Of a DNA stretch of 64,000 bases, positions 54,101 to 64,000 are shown in pieces. This DNA comes from Lucifuga dentata. Its lineage: Eukaryota > Chordata > Actinopteri > Ophidiiformes > Bythitidae. The DNA lies in contig VXCM01001392.1 in the NCBI GenBank assembly GCA_014773175.1, positions 40,028 to 104,027 on the forward strand. Direction: 5' to 3'. Below the pieces are notes generated by a model. It was not told the origin of the DNA. It made no database searches and saw only the letters and a list, made by a program, of their open reading frames with translations. Made by a program: the position numbers and the translations under genes. Within the stretch, counting starts at the first letter, position 1. Each line of letters begins with the position of its first letter.

Positions 54101-54211
54101 CTCCACATTATCACACAGCAGCACCAAATGACATAAATGACATGCAATAGGTGCTACCACTTTCTCCACAGCTGCCGTCTTTATCAACCCATGATCCAAT
54201 AATGATGACAT
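48147..54211 (-). CDS. vinculin/alpha-catenin superfamily protein, orthology unresolved
   Basis: Probable cytoskeletal linker of helical bundles acting at adhesion sites; function is inferred from family only. Exons: 54018-54211, 53757-53931, 49211-52510, 48954-49121, 48674-48846, 48467-48584, 48147-48347, phases consistent, 1442 residues. Exon 3 alone is 3300 bases (residues 124-1223). The N-terminus (VEKVVAPIACHLCHLVLL; VLLLDDDAVVRKVL) parallels the vinculin start (IESILEPVAQQISHLVIM; LLLTFDEAEVRKI). From about residue 471, CQKWEEETSQLHDALNDV resembles the alpha-catenin block EQWEKQVRVLTDAVDDI. The C-terminus has RTIADHCLDKQC (alpha-catenin RTIADHCPDSAC) and KNAQNLLETV (vinculin HNAQNLMQSV). 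Longer than vinculin (1066) or alpha-catenins (about 900), with an acidic linker near 615-680 and an extra helical stretch. An upstream non-coding exon is likely, because an acceptor lies at 54233. Not ctnnal1, which is about 730 residues. Confidence 0.82.
49211..52510 (-). CDS. giant internal exon of the vinculin-like gene
   Basis: 3300 bases, 1100 codons, uninterrupted, phase 0 at both ends. Acceptor CTCTCAG before GTCCTGTTACTGG, donor GACAAGGAT|GTATGT. Known vinculin and alpha-catenin genes split this region into many exons, so intron loss or replacement by a reverse-transcribed copy is implied. It has no frameshift or stop, which argues for a working gene. Confidence 0.88.
52774..52794. 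repeat. short interstitial telomere-like repeat
   Basis: Three copies of AACCCT (TTAGGG on the other strand) in a row within an intron. Confidence 0.8.
53433..53678. repeat. long inverted repeat around an A-rich N join
   Basis: Left arm 53433-53515 (ATGAAAACTCAGTCAGGTCA onward) is the near-perfect reverse complement of right arm 53596-53678. The 80-base centre is A/T simple sequence with an N at 53534. Includes AAATGGCTTCGTCAGTC, which I recall as a dispersed fish repeat. Confidence 0.8.
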
Positions 54212-54439
54212 TGCTGGCAGAGTAATTCTCTTCTGTCAAAAGAAAGAGAGACACTCCATTTGCTGGAGTGATTGTGCTCTCTTCAGCCTGATAGCTGTGT
54301 TTGCTTGTATTAATAATTCATTGTAGCACCGTGTGTTTAATGTCAGTGTTTCATAGCAACTGGTGTCTACTGACCAAACACACACACCTCAAAAGATTAT
54401 ACTGAGTCCTTCTTCTTCCTTCTTGCCATATTGTGATCA

Positions 54440-55760
54440 GCCATGGTTAAAGTATTGGTACCCTTACATTTTCTTCAGATAATGTACTGTAAGTCCTGAA
54501 AAGTGTTGAAATTAAAAAATCAGTTGTCATACACACGTACGTATTTGGTTTGGAGTGGAAAAAACCTGATAGGTTCTTGCTTTTTCTACAAAAGATACTG
54601 TAAAATGGCTTGGACGATGTTATTGATACTCTTTATTCAAAGTAATTGTCTCTTTAAATTAGTATCACAAGTGTCTTCAATCTTGCCACGACTCTTTCAG
54701 TCAGTTTAAATGGAGAAAAGTTCTCACCCTGCTGCTATATGTCACTGTGTGCATCAACTAAACATGGAAAACTAGAAGGAAAAGAGAGAGTTTGAAAGAA
54801 GCTCGCAGCCAAGCGTGGTCAAACATAAAGGTTACACCTCCATCTCTAAAAAGTTTAATGTTCCTGTGACCACTGCTGCCAATAATATCAAGGTCATGGG
54901 ACTGTAGACAACATGAACCAACACGATGAGCCTGCAAAAGAAAAACTGAACCAAGATTGAAGAGAAAGATTGTTCAAATGGTGGAGAAAGAACAAAGGAA
55001 AAAGTTTAAACAGACCTTCAGCTCATGGTGCAACACTTTAAAGTCGCACCTTTCTTCCCTGTCTGAATGAAAATGGGCTCCATGATAGAAGGCCCAGGAA
55101 GACCCCACTTCTTAGAGAGAAACACAAATAAGCCGAGCTAGAGTTTACAAAAATGCATCTGGACAAGTCACACTCTTTACAGGAGAAATAAAATGAGAGG
55201 TGTTTTGGAAAATTAATCAACTCTATGTTCACAGATAACATGTTGAATGAAGAGATCACCATCTCCTCACGTCAAACATGGAGGAGGCTGAATGGTGTTT
55301 TGGGGTTGTATCTGGTACTGGGTGCCTTGAATCTGTGCAGGTGTGATGAAATCAAAAGATTATCAAGACCTTTTGGAGCAAAGCATACAGCCAGTCAGAA
55401 AGTCTTTCTGACAGTCATGTCAGAAAGTTGTGTCTCAGTCATAGGTCATGGGTCCTCCAGCAGGATAATGACCCCAAACATATCTCAAAAAGCTGCTGAT
55501 GTGATTCATCTTGAACAACAGTATGTAGAAAGAGCTGAAACTAGCAGCTGGGAGAAGGCATCCATCAAACCTGAAAGAAATTTGCTAAAGAAGTGCTAAG
55601 AAATATGAAGCTAAGTGTGCCAATGTATTTGTCAATGCCATTTTCACTTGCTTAATTATTTTAAAAATCATAAATGAACTTTCTGCTCTATTAAATGTGA
55701 ATAAACAATTGTGGATAACAAATACTTTTGTCTTTCAACTTATTTCAAAATTGAGTGTGT
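54440..55760 (+). pseudogene. decayed Tc1/mariner-type transposon
   Basis: A + strand frame with several breaks contains VLQQDNDPKHISK (near 55450-55490), the second catalytic-aspartate motif of Tc1-like transposases. Upstream GAATGGTGTTTTGGGGTTGT matches the usual W/CF block before it. Helix-turn-helix remnants lie near 54780-54990 (AAAGGTTACACCTCCATCTC). Stops and frame changes show it is dead. Ends are approximate. Confidence 0.75.
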
Positions 55761-55986
55761 GTGTTTTTTGGGTGTGTGTGAAACCCTATGGTCAACACTG
55801 TTAATCTCTTTCCCTTTGTGTTTGTATAAGTAAAGGGAGACTCTTAAAAATAAAATGATGTTGAAGTTTGGTATATAAGCCAGCAGAAGAAGTATTACTG
55901 CAAATTTATCCTACTGACAGTTAAAAGAGGATTGTTGCATATATATTTATGGAGTTTTTTTTCATGGATTTCCTGTAAGGTAAAGC

Positions 55987-56005
55987 GGCCACCAGAGGGC
56001 GCCAC
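55987..56005 (+). promoter_or_regulatory. CTCF-like motif between the vinculin-like gene and itga9
   Basis: GGCCACCAGAGGGCGCCAC matches the CTCF core in the gap between two minus-strand genes. Motif match only. Confidence 0.4.
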
Positions 56006-58360
56006 ACACCTCACAAAAACAAGTAAAGACAACCATTCTGGAATTATCTCGACAAAAATCAGCACACAGCACCATAAAATTTCACTCTAAAATTTATCAA
56101 CAGATAAATATACAGCTTGAACATGATTTTAAACATCAAACATACAGCACACTATAATGAAAATGATATTCAGTGACAGTAGTATATTCAGATCAAATCC
56201 CCAAATATCGGTGTGATAACGGTGACGACAAACATACAAACAAAATATAACCATCACAGTTAAATTTTAGCAAAAAAGTCAAGTGTCGGTTTCTCTGCAT
56301 ACACACGTATAGCATCAATTTTACTGATGCAGAGGGAAGATGTGAGTGTGTACAGTATATACCATGCCAGTGGAATTAATTGGTAAAATAAAGTGTATTG
56401 ATCAAGAAAAGGATCATACAGCACAATAGAGAGAGAGCCAAGCGATCATAGTGAGCCATAAAGTGTCTTAGCACTCAAGTCTTACATAATGAAACTGTAA
56501 AACATATTAAAGCTTAAAATGTAGTTCTTGTTCTTTGGCATTGCACATTAAAATCTGACCCTAAAACCCAAACTCACGCAGGATAAAGGTTTCATCCCAA
56601 AATACTCTAAATCCACTTTAATATTTTTAAAAATGCCACCTGGTGAGAGCTAATATCCATTTAGCTTTGTGGACATTATATATAACTTTCTATTATATTA
56701 TAGCTCATCAAACTCAGCATTTTAAAGATTTGTGAGAACATCTGGGGTAGAACGTCATAAAGTTTCATACTGAGGGATTGTGTCTTTCAATGACTGCAGA
56801 TATTCATGGCGCTGACATTCCTACATGATGACTTAAGAATGAGCTTTTTTCCCATGAGCCCCAAAGAGCCAGTTTATGTGTCGTGATGGAGTGCAGCACA
56901 TTCCCACCTATTTTTAGGGCATTACTCATGCCATGGGCCCCGTAAATGGCTGTAGGTAGACTCCCATCACAGACTTTGATCTGGCCATGGAGAATAAAGT
57001 ATCTCATATTTCATTCCAAAACTCAAAGCCTAATAACATAATAATGGTTTAAAAAAATGAATATGGTCAGCTTAGGTAAAGGCTAAAACGGTTTGGGAAT
57101 AAATCACGATAAGATCTTACATCACTACCTACAGATAGTGAATCATTTCCACCGTCAGTGAGAATTTACACCAGATCTTGGGAGAATTTTAGGAGTCCGT
57201 CCACAAATCAGCAGCTCTGTTGCTGAGGTCAGCTGCATACCTGAGCAGTATTTCCTCACCTTGTGATGATCAGATCTGCTGTATGTTGCACTTTTAAAGC
57301 ATGTTTTAATTCAAAATGTTGCAAAGAAAACTGGAATCTGTCAGGGCTTGCCTGTTATAGCCACTTATGTCACCTACAAAAGTAGGTCAACCATATCAAA
57401 AGGAATGCTAATGGGAAATCACAAAGCTTAAAAAACTAACTGTGGCTAACAGTGTGATTTACCACCCATCATCTGGACTTTAGGCATGGATAATAAAGGA
57501 AACATAGCAAGTGAAGTGTTTGTCAACAACTCTACAGCGCTGCTGATTACCACATCCTGAACTAAGTCGTAATGACCTCACAAAATGCTCTTAGACAATT
57601 CCGACAATGCTAGCGCCTGTCATGAGGATTGCTGTGTGGGTGTAAAACAAGGAATCTGTTCTACTAATTATCTATGAAGGGGAGGGAGGGAGCAGATGTG
57701 TAAAAGAGATAATCATAAGCCGGAAATAATACAGAAAAGATACAATCTTTCACTCCCAGGAAGAACTGAATATACAGACGACTCCAATTATTTACTGTAC
57801 AGGACATATCTTTGGCACAGAAGTAAAGCTGTGGAGCCAAGGCAGCCAGTCTTATCAAACATCAGTGCTTTTAGAAAAACATACTGCAAGATACAGTGTG
57901 TTTATAATGGCCTTCAAAAACCCAACTCCTCCCGAAGCCCAGTTTTATACAATATGGCTTAAACTGTATGTATAAAAATAAATTTGCTATGTATCACAGC
58001 CCTGAGGGTTTTGTTGTCCACTGCTATTCATGCCATTTCCACATCTCCGCACGGATGTAAGTCTCCATCAACAGCTCCACTCCACCAGCTGGGAGTTCCC
58101 TCCTTTGACATTGACTGAATTCCACACCGAGCGTCCTCTGGCAATCCACGCTGTCACCTCAGAAGCCTGTTTCCTGGACCCCCACCTGCAAAAAAATATC
58201 AAGTCTCCAAAAAATATGGAGATAATTCTTCTCTTCCACATATGGAAGACTGAAGGGCCTGGTCCCGCTGGGGCGGCTGGGCTGCGGAACCCCGAGCTAT
58301 CGGATCCTTCCTGACCCAATCGTTAATCTCATTGGCTCCTTCGGGACCCCACTGGAACTC

Positions 58361-60788
58361 TCAGTGGTTCTTTTCCATCCAGTCCCAGCTTTCATCGCTG
58401 TCCTTCCTGTTCTTTTCAGCCTCAATGATCTCTCTGTAGCGCCGACGGAAGAAACCCATCTGTAAAAGAGAAAGAGGAACAAACGTGTTTAGCATCTGTG
58501 ATTTAAAGGACCATACCGGCCATTTTGCATGTTTGAGTCTAATATATTCAATTTTCATACATGTAACGTTACTGACAACCATTTCCCAAAGGATAAAACT
58601 GTATTTCAGCTTTTCTGATATTTTTTTTTAAAACCTCTTAATCTTTCAAAATCAAATATTCAAGCAACACATCCACCTTAAAAATCAGCGTTTTGCCTGG
58701 TAATATTTAGGCAAAATTATGATGTCATGGTTATTTAAGTTTTTCAATAAACGCAGGTCTTCTTTTGGGACTATATTTCCTGGTGGAGACATACATTCAC
58801 TCTGCACTTTTTATTGTGCTTAAATGCTAAAGTTATGTAACTTTGAAAAAAAAAAAAACCCTGAATATACATGTTGTTCACAATGATAAATTACCTATCC
58901 CAAGAACATTTCAAGTATCAACAAGTTGATTATAATAGCGTACCAGAATGAACTGAAACCAGTGGAGGTCTGAAAGGTAGGATTTTTTTTTTTTAATTCA
59001 CTGTTCCAGTAGTATCCTTTGGGAAATGATTGTCAGTAACGTTATGTGTATGAAAANTTTTAATTCACTGTTCCAGTAGTATCCTTTGGGAAATGATTGT
59101 CAGTAACGTTATGTGTATGAAAACTGAACATATTAGGTTCAAACATGTAAAATAGCTGGTATGGTCCTTTAAGGTGTACCTGTGGTAAATTATCTGACTG
59201 CAAGACTAAAGGACCATACCTCTTATTTTCCCCCCATGATTCACTCTCTATTCCTTTCAGTTGTCAATAGAAATCAACTTTCATCAGCTTTGACCTTCAC
59301 AGTGATCAATATTCTTCTTTATTTTATTGTCAGAGTTGTGTTATTGATGTGTCGAAGTGCATTTGTGTGCAGGGAGTATTTGGAAAACTCCATGTTGGTA
59401 AGGACACTCCGACATATGAGACTTTATCTTCAGCTGCTAAACATCAAGCTTTTTAATGCGTGAATTTTTCTTTTTCTCATGAGTCCATGTTTATTTAACA
59501 GGTGACTCTGAAATATTAGATTTTGACAAGTCATTGAATGCATCACCAATGTCTAACACAGAATATATGCTTTCAACTTTATTACCATACAGCAAAAATT
59601 TAATTTTAACAATTAAGAACAAACTTTATGTTCTCTGTAATAGAGATTCTATCTACAGTTTACTCTACAGTTTCCTGTTGTAGTGAAATGATGGAAACTT
59701 TTTGAAAGGATGTTTAGAAGGCTGGAAATCAATTTAATATCATATAAGATGCTTTGGAAAAAGAGTCAGCTACAATGTAAAGCATGCACGAATGCAGTTC
59801 CCAGGCTAAACTATGAATAACCACTAGTACGGAAGAAAATCAAGAATTCCCCCATATAAGTTTGTTTCTTTTGGAATGTGCTGTAATATTGTGTTCAGGT
59901 TTACATTTCACTGAGCTTTAACGCATGTTTACAGTGTAAGGAATCATGATTAAGTCACAATAACGAAAGCAGAAAGATGAAGAGAGAAGCAGATTCTTGG
60001 TGTGTATCTAAACAAAACACACACTCCAGTGTCAAAGCAGCAAAACTGGGCTGCAGCCTCTCTCTCTACGACTCCATTCACTTATCTGCATCGGAGCACT
60101 CCGGTTTATTGATACAGACCTGCGCTCTCCTCAGGCATTTCCTGAAAGGAGCAATACAGGACATGTGCTGCTCTTGTAACTGGGGTTTATTTTGGCAAGA
60201 TCCAAGGACCTGGGGAAAGGGGGGAAATGTATCCCAGGACCAACATTCCAAGACATAGTTGTGGTATTCCCGGTGGAAAATGAAAGAGGGAAAAAGAAAA
60301 GGAGGTCTGTGCAAAAAAAGCCTCTGGACATGAGTATAATTGCCATTTCCCTTTAAGATTGTGCTTTCATGTGAATGGTATGGTGTGAATTATTGTCTAG
60401 CCCGTGATTTGTCTTTTATATGGTTGTTAACGGCTGGCCCAAAGCAAACCCTCACCCTCACCCCTTCCCCAACCTCCAGCTGTCTTTACACAACTGGATA
60501 AAGTGTTGAGTTCTCGCTGGAGCGCAGATTCCATCTCTGACACACAAGTTTATGACAACTTCCTGATGGCCCAAAGCATCTTTAGCAACAGCATGACTAT
60601 GACATTCACAGCAGCGCGTACAGTAACGTGTCTGAGTGTGTGCATGTGTTCACATGTGGGTTTTTTACCTTCCAGAGTAGCACAGCTAACAGCAGAAAGA
60701 TGAGGATTCCCACTAGCAGGCTGATGGCGATGATCCAGCCAACGACGTAGCCTCTGGGCTCCTGGCTGTGGAGCGCCTCGAAGACCAG
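58361..60788 (-). CDS. itga9: Integrin alpha-9, last two coding exons (partial)
   Basis: Integrin alpha-9 pairs with beta-1 at the cell surface and binds tenascin-C, osteopontin and VCAM-1. Exon 60669-60788 (40 codons) encodes the membrane-proximal LVFEALHSQEPRGY and the transmembrane helix (GWIIAISLLVGILIFLLLAV) ending LLWK. Exon 58361-58459 encodes the complete 32-residue cytoplasmic tail, MGFFRRRYREIIEAEKNR and then ESWDWMEKNH, with the GFFRR motif that holds integrins inactive. Both exons are phase 0. The tail is nearly identical to recalled mammalian ITGA9 and clearly differs from ITGA4. The remaining exons lie beyond the right edge, after an intron of more than 3.2 kb. Confidence 0.95.
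58507..59168 (-). mobile_element. TTAA-flanked MITE, copy 12, inverted
   Basis: In the last itga9 intron, 47 bases from the final exon. Contains a 66-bp direct duplication around an N (58991-59056 and 59058-59123). Another fragment of the left end (AAAGGACCATACC) begins at about 59207. Confidence 0.83.
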
Positions 60789-60941
60789 CTGAAATATAAC
60801 AATGCATCAGTCGGTGAGTTGTGGTGCACATGCAGGGACACGGGGACGTCAATTAACTTATGTGCAGGACTAACGATGCAACACAATGCAGCAATAACAC
60901 CAATAATGGACTCATTTCAGTCTGCTTTAGCTACTGTCACG

Positions 60942-60979
60942 TATTGGGCTCAAACATGCAAAATGGTCGGTATGGTCCT
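60942..60979. mobile_element. solo MITE terminus
   Basis: TTGGGCTCAAACATGCAAAA through GGTATGGTCCT, then TTAA, with no matching left end nearby. Either a remnant, or the split end of copy 13, which begins 82 bases later. Confidence 0.65.
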
Positions 60980-61060
60980 TTAACTGTAGTCGTGATATGG
61001 TGGCTGAGAAGTGCAAAACACATTCACAAAGTGCAAAACACATTACATACATACATTTAA

Positions 61061-61880
61061 AGGACCATACCGGCCATTTTGCATGTTTGAGCCCAATATA
61101 TTCAATTTTCATACATGTTACATNAAAGGACCATACCGGCCATTTTGCATGTTTGAGCCCAATATATTCAATTTTCATACATGTTACATTGCTGACGACC
61201 ATTTCCCAAAGGATAAAACCGTATTTCAGCTTTCCTGGTGCTGTTTAGTGGGAAAGGCACCGTTTCAGCAAAAATGCTGTTTTTGGCTGTTTCAGGCAGA
61301 CACAGGATGTTTAAGGTTATAAAAGGCATGACAACTGGAATAACTCCACTTTCTGCAGTGGGATGAGGACCAAACTCACAGATGTTATAAATCTGATGTT
61401 ATAAATCTGAGATTTGCAAAATCTCATAATATTTCAGAATCAAATATTCAAGCGATACATCCAACTTAAAAATCGATGTTTCGCTTGCTAATAGTTATGC
61501 AGCCTTATGAAGTCACAGTCATTTAAATTTTTCAACAACAGCAGGTCTTCTTTTGGGACTATATTCCTGGGGGGAGACACACATTCACTCCTCACTTTTT
61601 ATTGCACGTAAACGCTAAAATTATGAAACTTAGAAAAACTGAATACATGTGTTATTCATGATGATGGATTACCTATCCCAAGAACGTTTCAAGCATCAAC
61701 AAGTTGATTTTAATAGCGTACCAGAATGAACTGAAACCAGTGGCGGTCTGGAAGGTAGGAAGAATTTGTTTTAAATTCACCGTTCCAGTAGTATGCTTTG
61801 GGAAATGATTATCAGTAATGTTACATGTATGAAAATTAAATATATTAGGCTCAAACATGCAAAATGGCCGGTATGGTCCT
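61061..61880 (-). mobile_element. TTAA-flanked MITE, copy 13, inverted, with insert
   Basis: Ends AGGACCATACCGGCC and GGTATGGTCCT with TTAA flanks. A 65-bp direct duplication around an N (61059-61123 and 61125-61189) affects the left end. Bases about 61238-61405 are unrelated to the family and interrupt it. Confidence 0.8.
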
Positions 61881-63920
61881 TTAACCCAAAACATCAGCAG
61901 GATAAATTAAAGGAGAAACCAACATATAATGTCTTAATACTGTATAATAATTTGTTTACATGGAAAAAGAGACCTTTTTAGTATTACATTTGTAATTGAT
62001 GTGAGGATATATAAATATTGTACATATATAACTTTCATATACAGTGTGTTTAAATCATATATGTTTGTCTTTTTATAACTGTTATCCTACTGGATTTTTT
62101 ATTGTAACTTCAACGGATTTTATTACAGTTACATGGGACCTTTTATCTTGTTTCACTGCTGGGTTTGGTCCAATACTGGTTTTCTTTTATGTGAATTATT
62201 GGTCTTAGTCAAATCATCTTCTACTGTGGTAATTTTTTTCTAAACGGTGAGGAGACACGATAAATGTAATTTCCATTTTATGGATGAATAAACCTGAACC
62301 TTGAATAAGGATTTGGGCCACGAGCTCGCAGAACAGCTTCAATGCATAGACTCTACAAGTCTGTGGAACTCTAATGGAGGGGCTGAACACGATTCTTTAT
62401 ATAGATAATCTCTCATCTGATGTTTGGAGATGGCGGTAGAGAACGCTGTCCAACACATCGGTCCAAAATCTGCAGTAAGTGCTCAATTTGGTTGAGATCT
62501 GGTGCCTGTGAAGGCCAAAGCATATGATTTACATCTTTCACACTCATCAAATCATCCATTGAGCTCTTGGGGCCTGTGGATGGTTTGTTGTCAAACCTGG
62601 AAGAGACCGCTCCCATCAGGATCCAAAATGTTTCATCATAGATTAAGATGATCACTCAGATTAACGTCTTCTCTCTAAGGGGACAAGTGGCCCCAAACCA
62701 TGTCAGCAAAATGCCCCCGAGCCTTTATTTATCACCTTTATTCTATGATGTTTTTTTTCCCCATACGCACATTATATTATCTGTCTGATGCAAAATCAAA
62801 ATGCACATATATACAAAAAGGTTTATGCAGATCATGACATATACCACAACTATATATGCAGACAGATGGAAAATAAATAAATAAATTGTCACCCATCAGT
62901 TTTTCTGTAAGACTGCCTGTGATCATGCATTCTGCAAAACTTTCACAAGAAAAAAACAAAACAAAACAAGACAAAAAAAAAACCAAACAATTTTGAGTCA
63001 TCCAGCACACATACAATCAAAACCAATATAGATCCTTCAAATGATTCAAAAAACATCCACTGTAACACAATTTTATATTAAATCTCATGAAAAAGTCTAC
63101 ATTCTTCTCCACTTGAAATTAGAGCACCAGGTCAGGACAGGTGACCTTTGCTTCATATGCAGCAAAGAGGAAACTCAACATGTGCCACAAAAGTTAAACA
63201 ACCATAACTCAAAATGAACCCCCCCCCNCCCCCCCGCTTTTTTTTTTTATTACGCCATTTTCTCTTCTTCACTGCATCAAACTTTTAAACAATAAGTGAG
63301 AATTAGTATTTAAATCAGTACAATCAATAACCTACAACCAGAAGTGGGTCCAAGTCATTGTTTTGAAGTCACAAATAATTCTCAAGTCAAGACAGGCAAG
63401 TCACAAGTCAGTTCACTTGGAAACCACAGTTTTCCCACTGCACGGCTCTTTAAATGTTTAAAGTATTCATTTCTTAGGTCATCACAGTTGAAAATAATTT
63501 TTCATCCACTCCCTGGGAGCGACATGACTTGAACTGATTTCTTGCAGCCAAGCGCTGAGGCAGATCTGAGAGGATCTCATCTGGTCTGGGAGGGTTGGCA
63601 ACTCGAAAAAAATGGCCAGATTCCACAATAAATTACCACGGTTGAAACTTTTTCCCATGACATGGGCGAACAGTGACCTGCTGGATGATCTGTCACTGAC
63701 AGCAAGCTCATCTGACTTAACTAACGTACTGTAAACTCAACACCAGAGGTACGAAGTATCCAATTACAAATACTGCATTTACTGTAAATAAATAAACAAC
63801 ACAATTATTTTCTAGCATCAGCACTTTGATTTTATTATGTCTTTTTTAAAATATTTACTATTACTTTTATGGTTTTTTTTTAAATTTGAAATGATCTTTC
63901 TGGCTTTGACTGTTCACATT
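61881..63920. other. itga9 intron, right part
   Basis: No exon seen. Mostly AT-rich. Holds a dispersed-repeat relic (about 62300-62660), an A-rich run near 62950 and a poly-C run with an N at 63228. Confidence 0.55.
62300..62660. repeat. interspersed-repeat relic
   Basis: AACACATCGGTCCAAAATCT, TTGGTTGAGATCTGGTGCC and TGTGAAGGCCAAAGCATATG occur in an order I recall from a dispersed fish repeat. Class unknown, boundaries approximate. Confidence 0.4.
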
Positions 63921-63921
63921 A

Positions 63922-64000
63922 GATATAAAGTCATCAGTGTGATGGGAAGATGGAAAGAGTACTTTGAAGAGCTGATGAATGAGGAAAATGAGAGGGAACG
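63922..64000 (+). pseudogene. RTE-type LINE reverse-transcriptase ORF fragment, cut by window edge
   Basis: The frame KVISVMGRWKEYFEELMNEE matches the RWKEYFEELLN segment just before the reverse-transcriptase domain of RTE/BovB-type LINEs. The frame is open to the window end. Inside an itga9 intron in antisense orientation; intact or truncated status cannot be judged here. Confidence 0.65.

Larger units (their letters stand above)
54233..58360. other. vinculin-like 5' region and itga9 3' UTR
   Basis: No coding exon seen. The left part should contain the first exon and promoter of the vinculin-like gene; no clear TATA or CpG-rich core was identified. A decayed Tc1-like transposon fills 54440-55760. 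From roughly 56 kb to 58360 the sequence is probably itga9 3' UTR on the minus strand; its poly-A signal was not located. Confidence 0.55.

Overview
This is a genomic window from a ray-finned fish, most likely a teleost. Introns are short (about 80 bp to 3 kb), splice signals are vertebrate-type, and non-coding DNA is full of small DNA-transposon derivatives. The species cannot be named from the sequence. Orthology calls rest on recalled vertebrate proteins; no search was run. Exon boundaries were read by hand from splice sites, and reading phase was checked by arithmetic for every gene.

Layout: (1) 41-3678, + strand: last five coding exons of a MERTK-type receptor tyrosine kinase. (2) 4949-15818, + strand: complete tmem87b, a Golgi seven-transmembrane protein. 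(3) 15819-23446: long gene-free stretch with repeats. (4) 23447-35172, - strand: complete fbln7 (fibulin-7), eight coding exons. (5) 36768-45277, + strand: complete zc3h6, a CCCH zinc-finger protein. (6) 48147-54211, - strand: a 1442-residue vinculin/alpha-catenin superfamily protein, most of it in one 3.3-kb exon, which I cannot assign to a named gene. (7) 58361-60788, - strand: last two coding exons of itga9, which continues beyond the window. mertk-tmem87b-fbln7-zc3h6 matches the human 2q14.1 gene order; itga9 lies on human 3p22, so a synteny junction falls between 45 and 58 kb.

The most interesting signals are two. First, tmem87b carries two alternative versions of one exon (11928-12008 and 12301-12372). 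Each encodes the first half of the same transmembrane helix, one like mammalian TMEM87B and the other like TMEM87A. Both end at a U12-type AT-AC donor and share one downstream AT-AC acceptor, so the two spliceosome types would make them mutually exclusive. zc3h6 has another AT-AC U12 intron between zinc fingers 2 and 3. Second, the vinculin-like gene at 48-54 kb looks like an extra branch of a family that usually has many small exons.

Repeats: thirteen copies of one roughly 600-bp MITE with TTAA target sites and long terminal inverted repeats, two hAT-like elements, a decayed Tc1-like transposon, LINE fragments, an array of palindromic repeats and many microsatellites. Fifteen single-N joins are present. 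Five are flanked by exact 63-67 bp duplications, and one of these breaks the last fbln7 exon and is best read as an assembly error.
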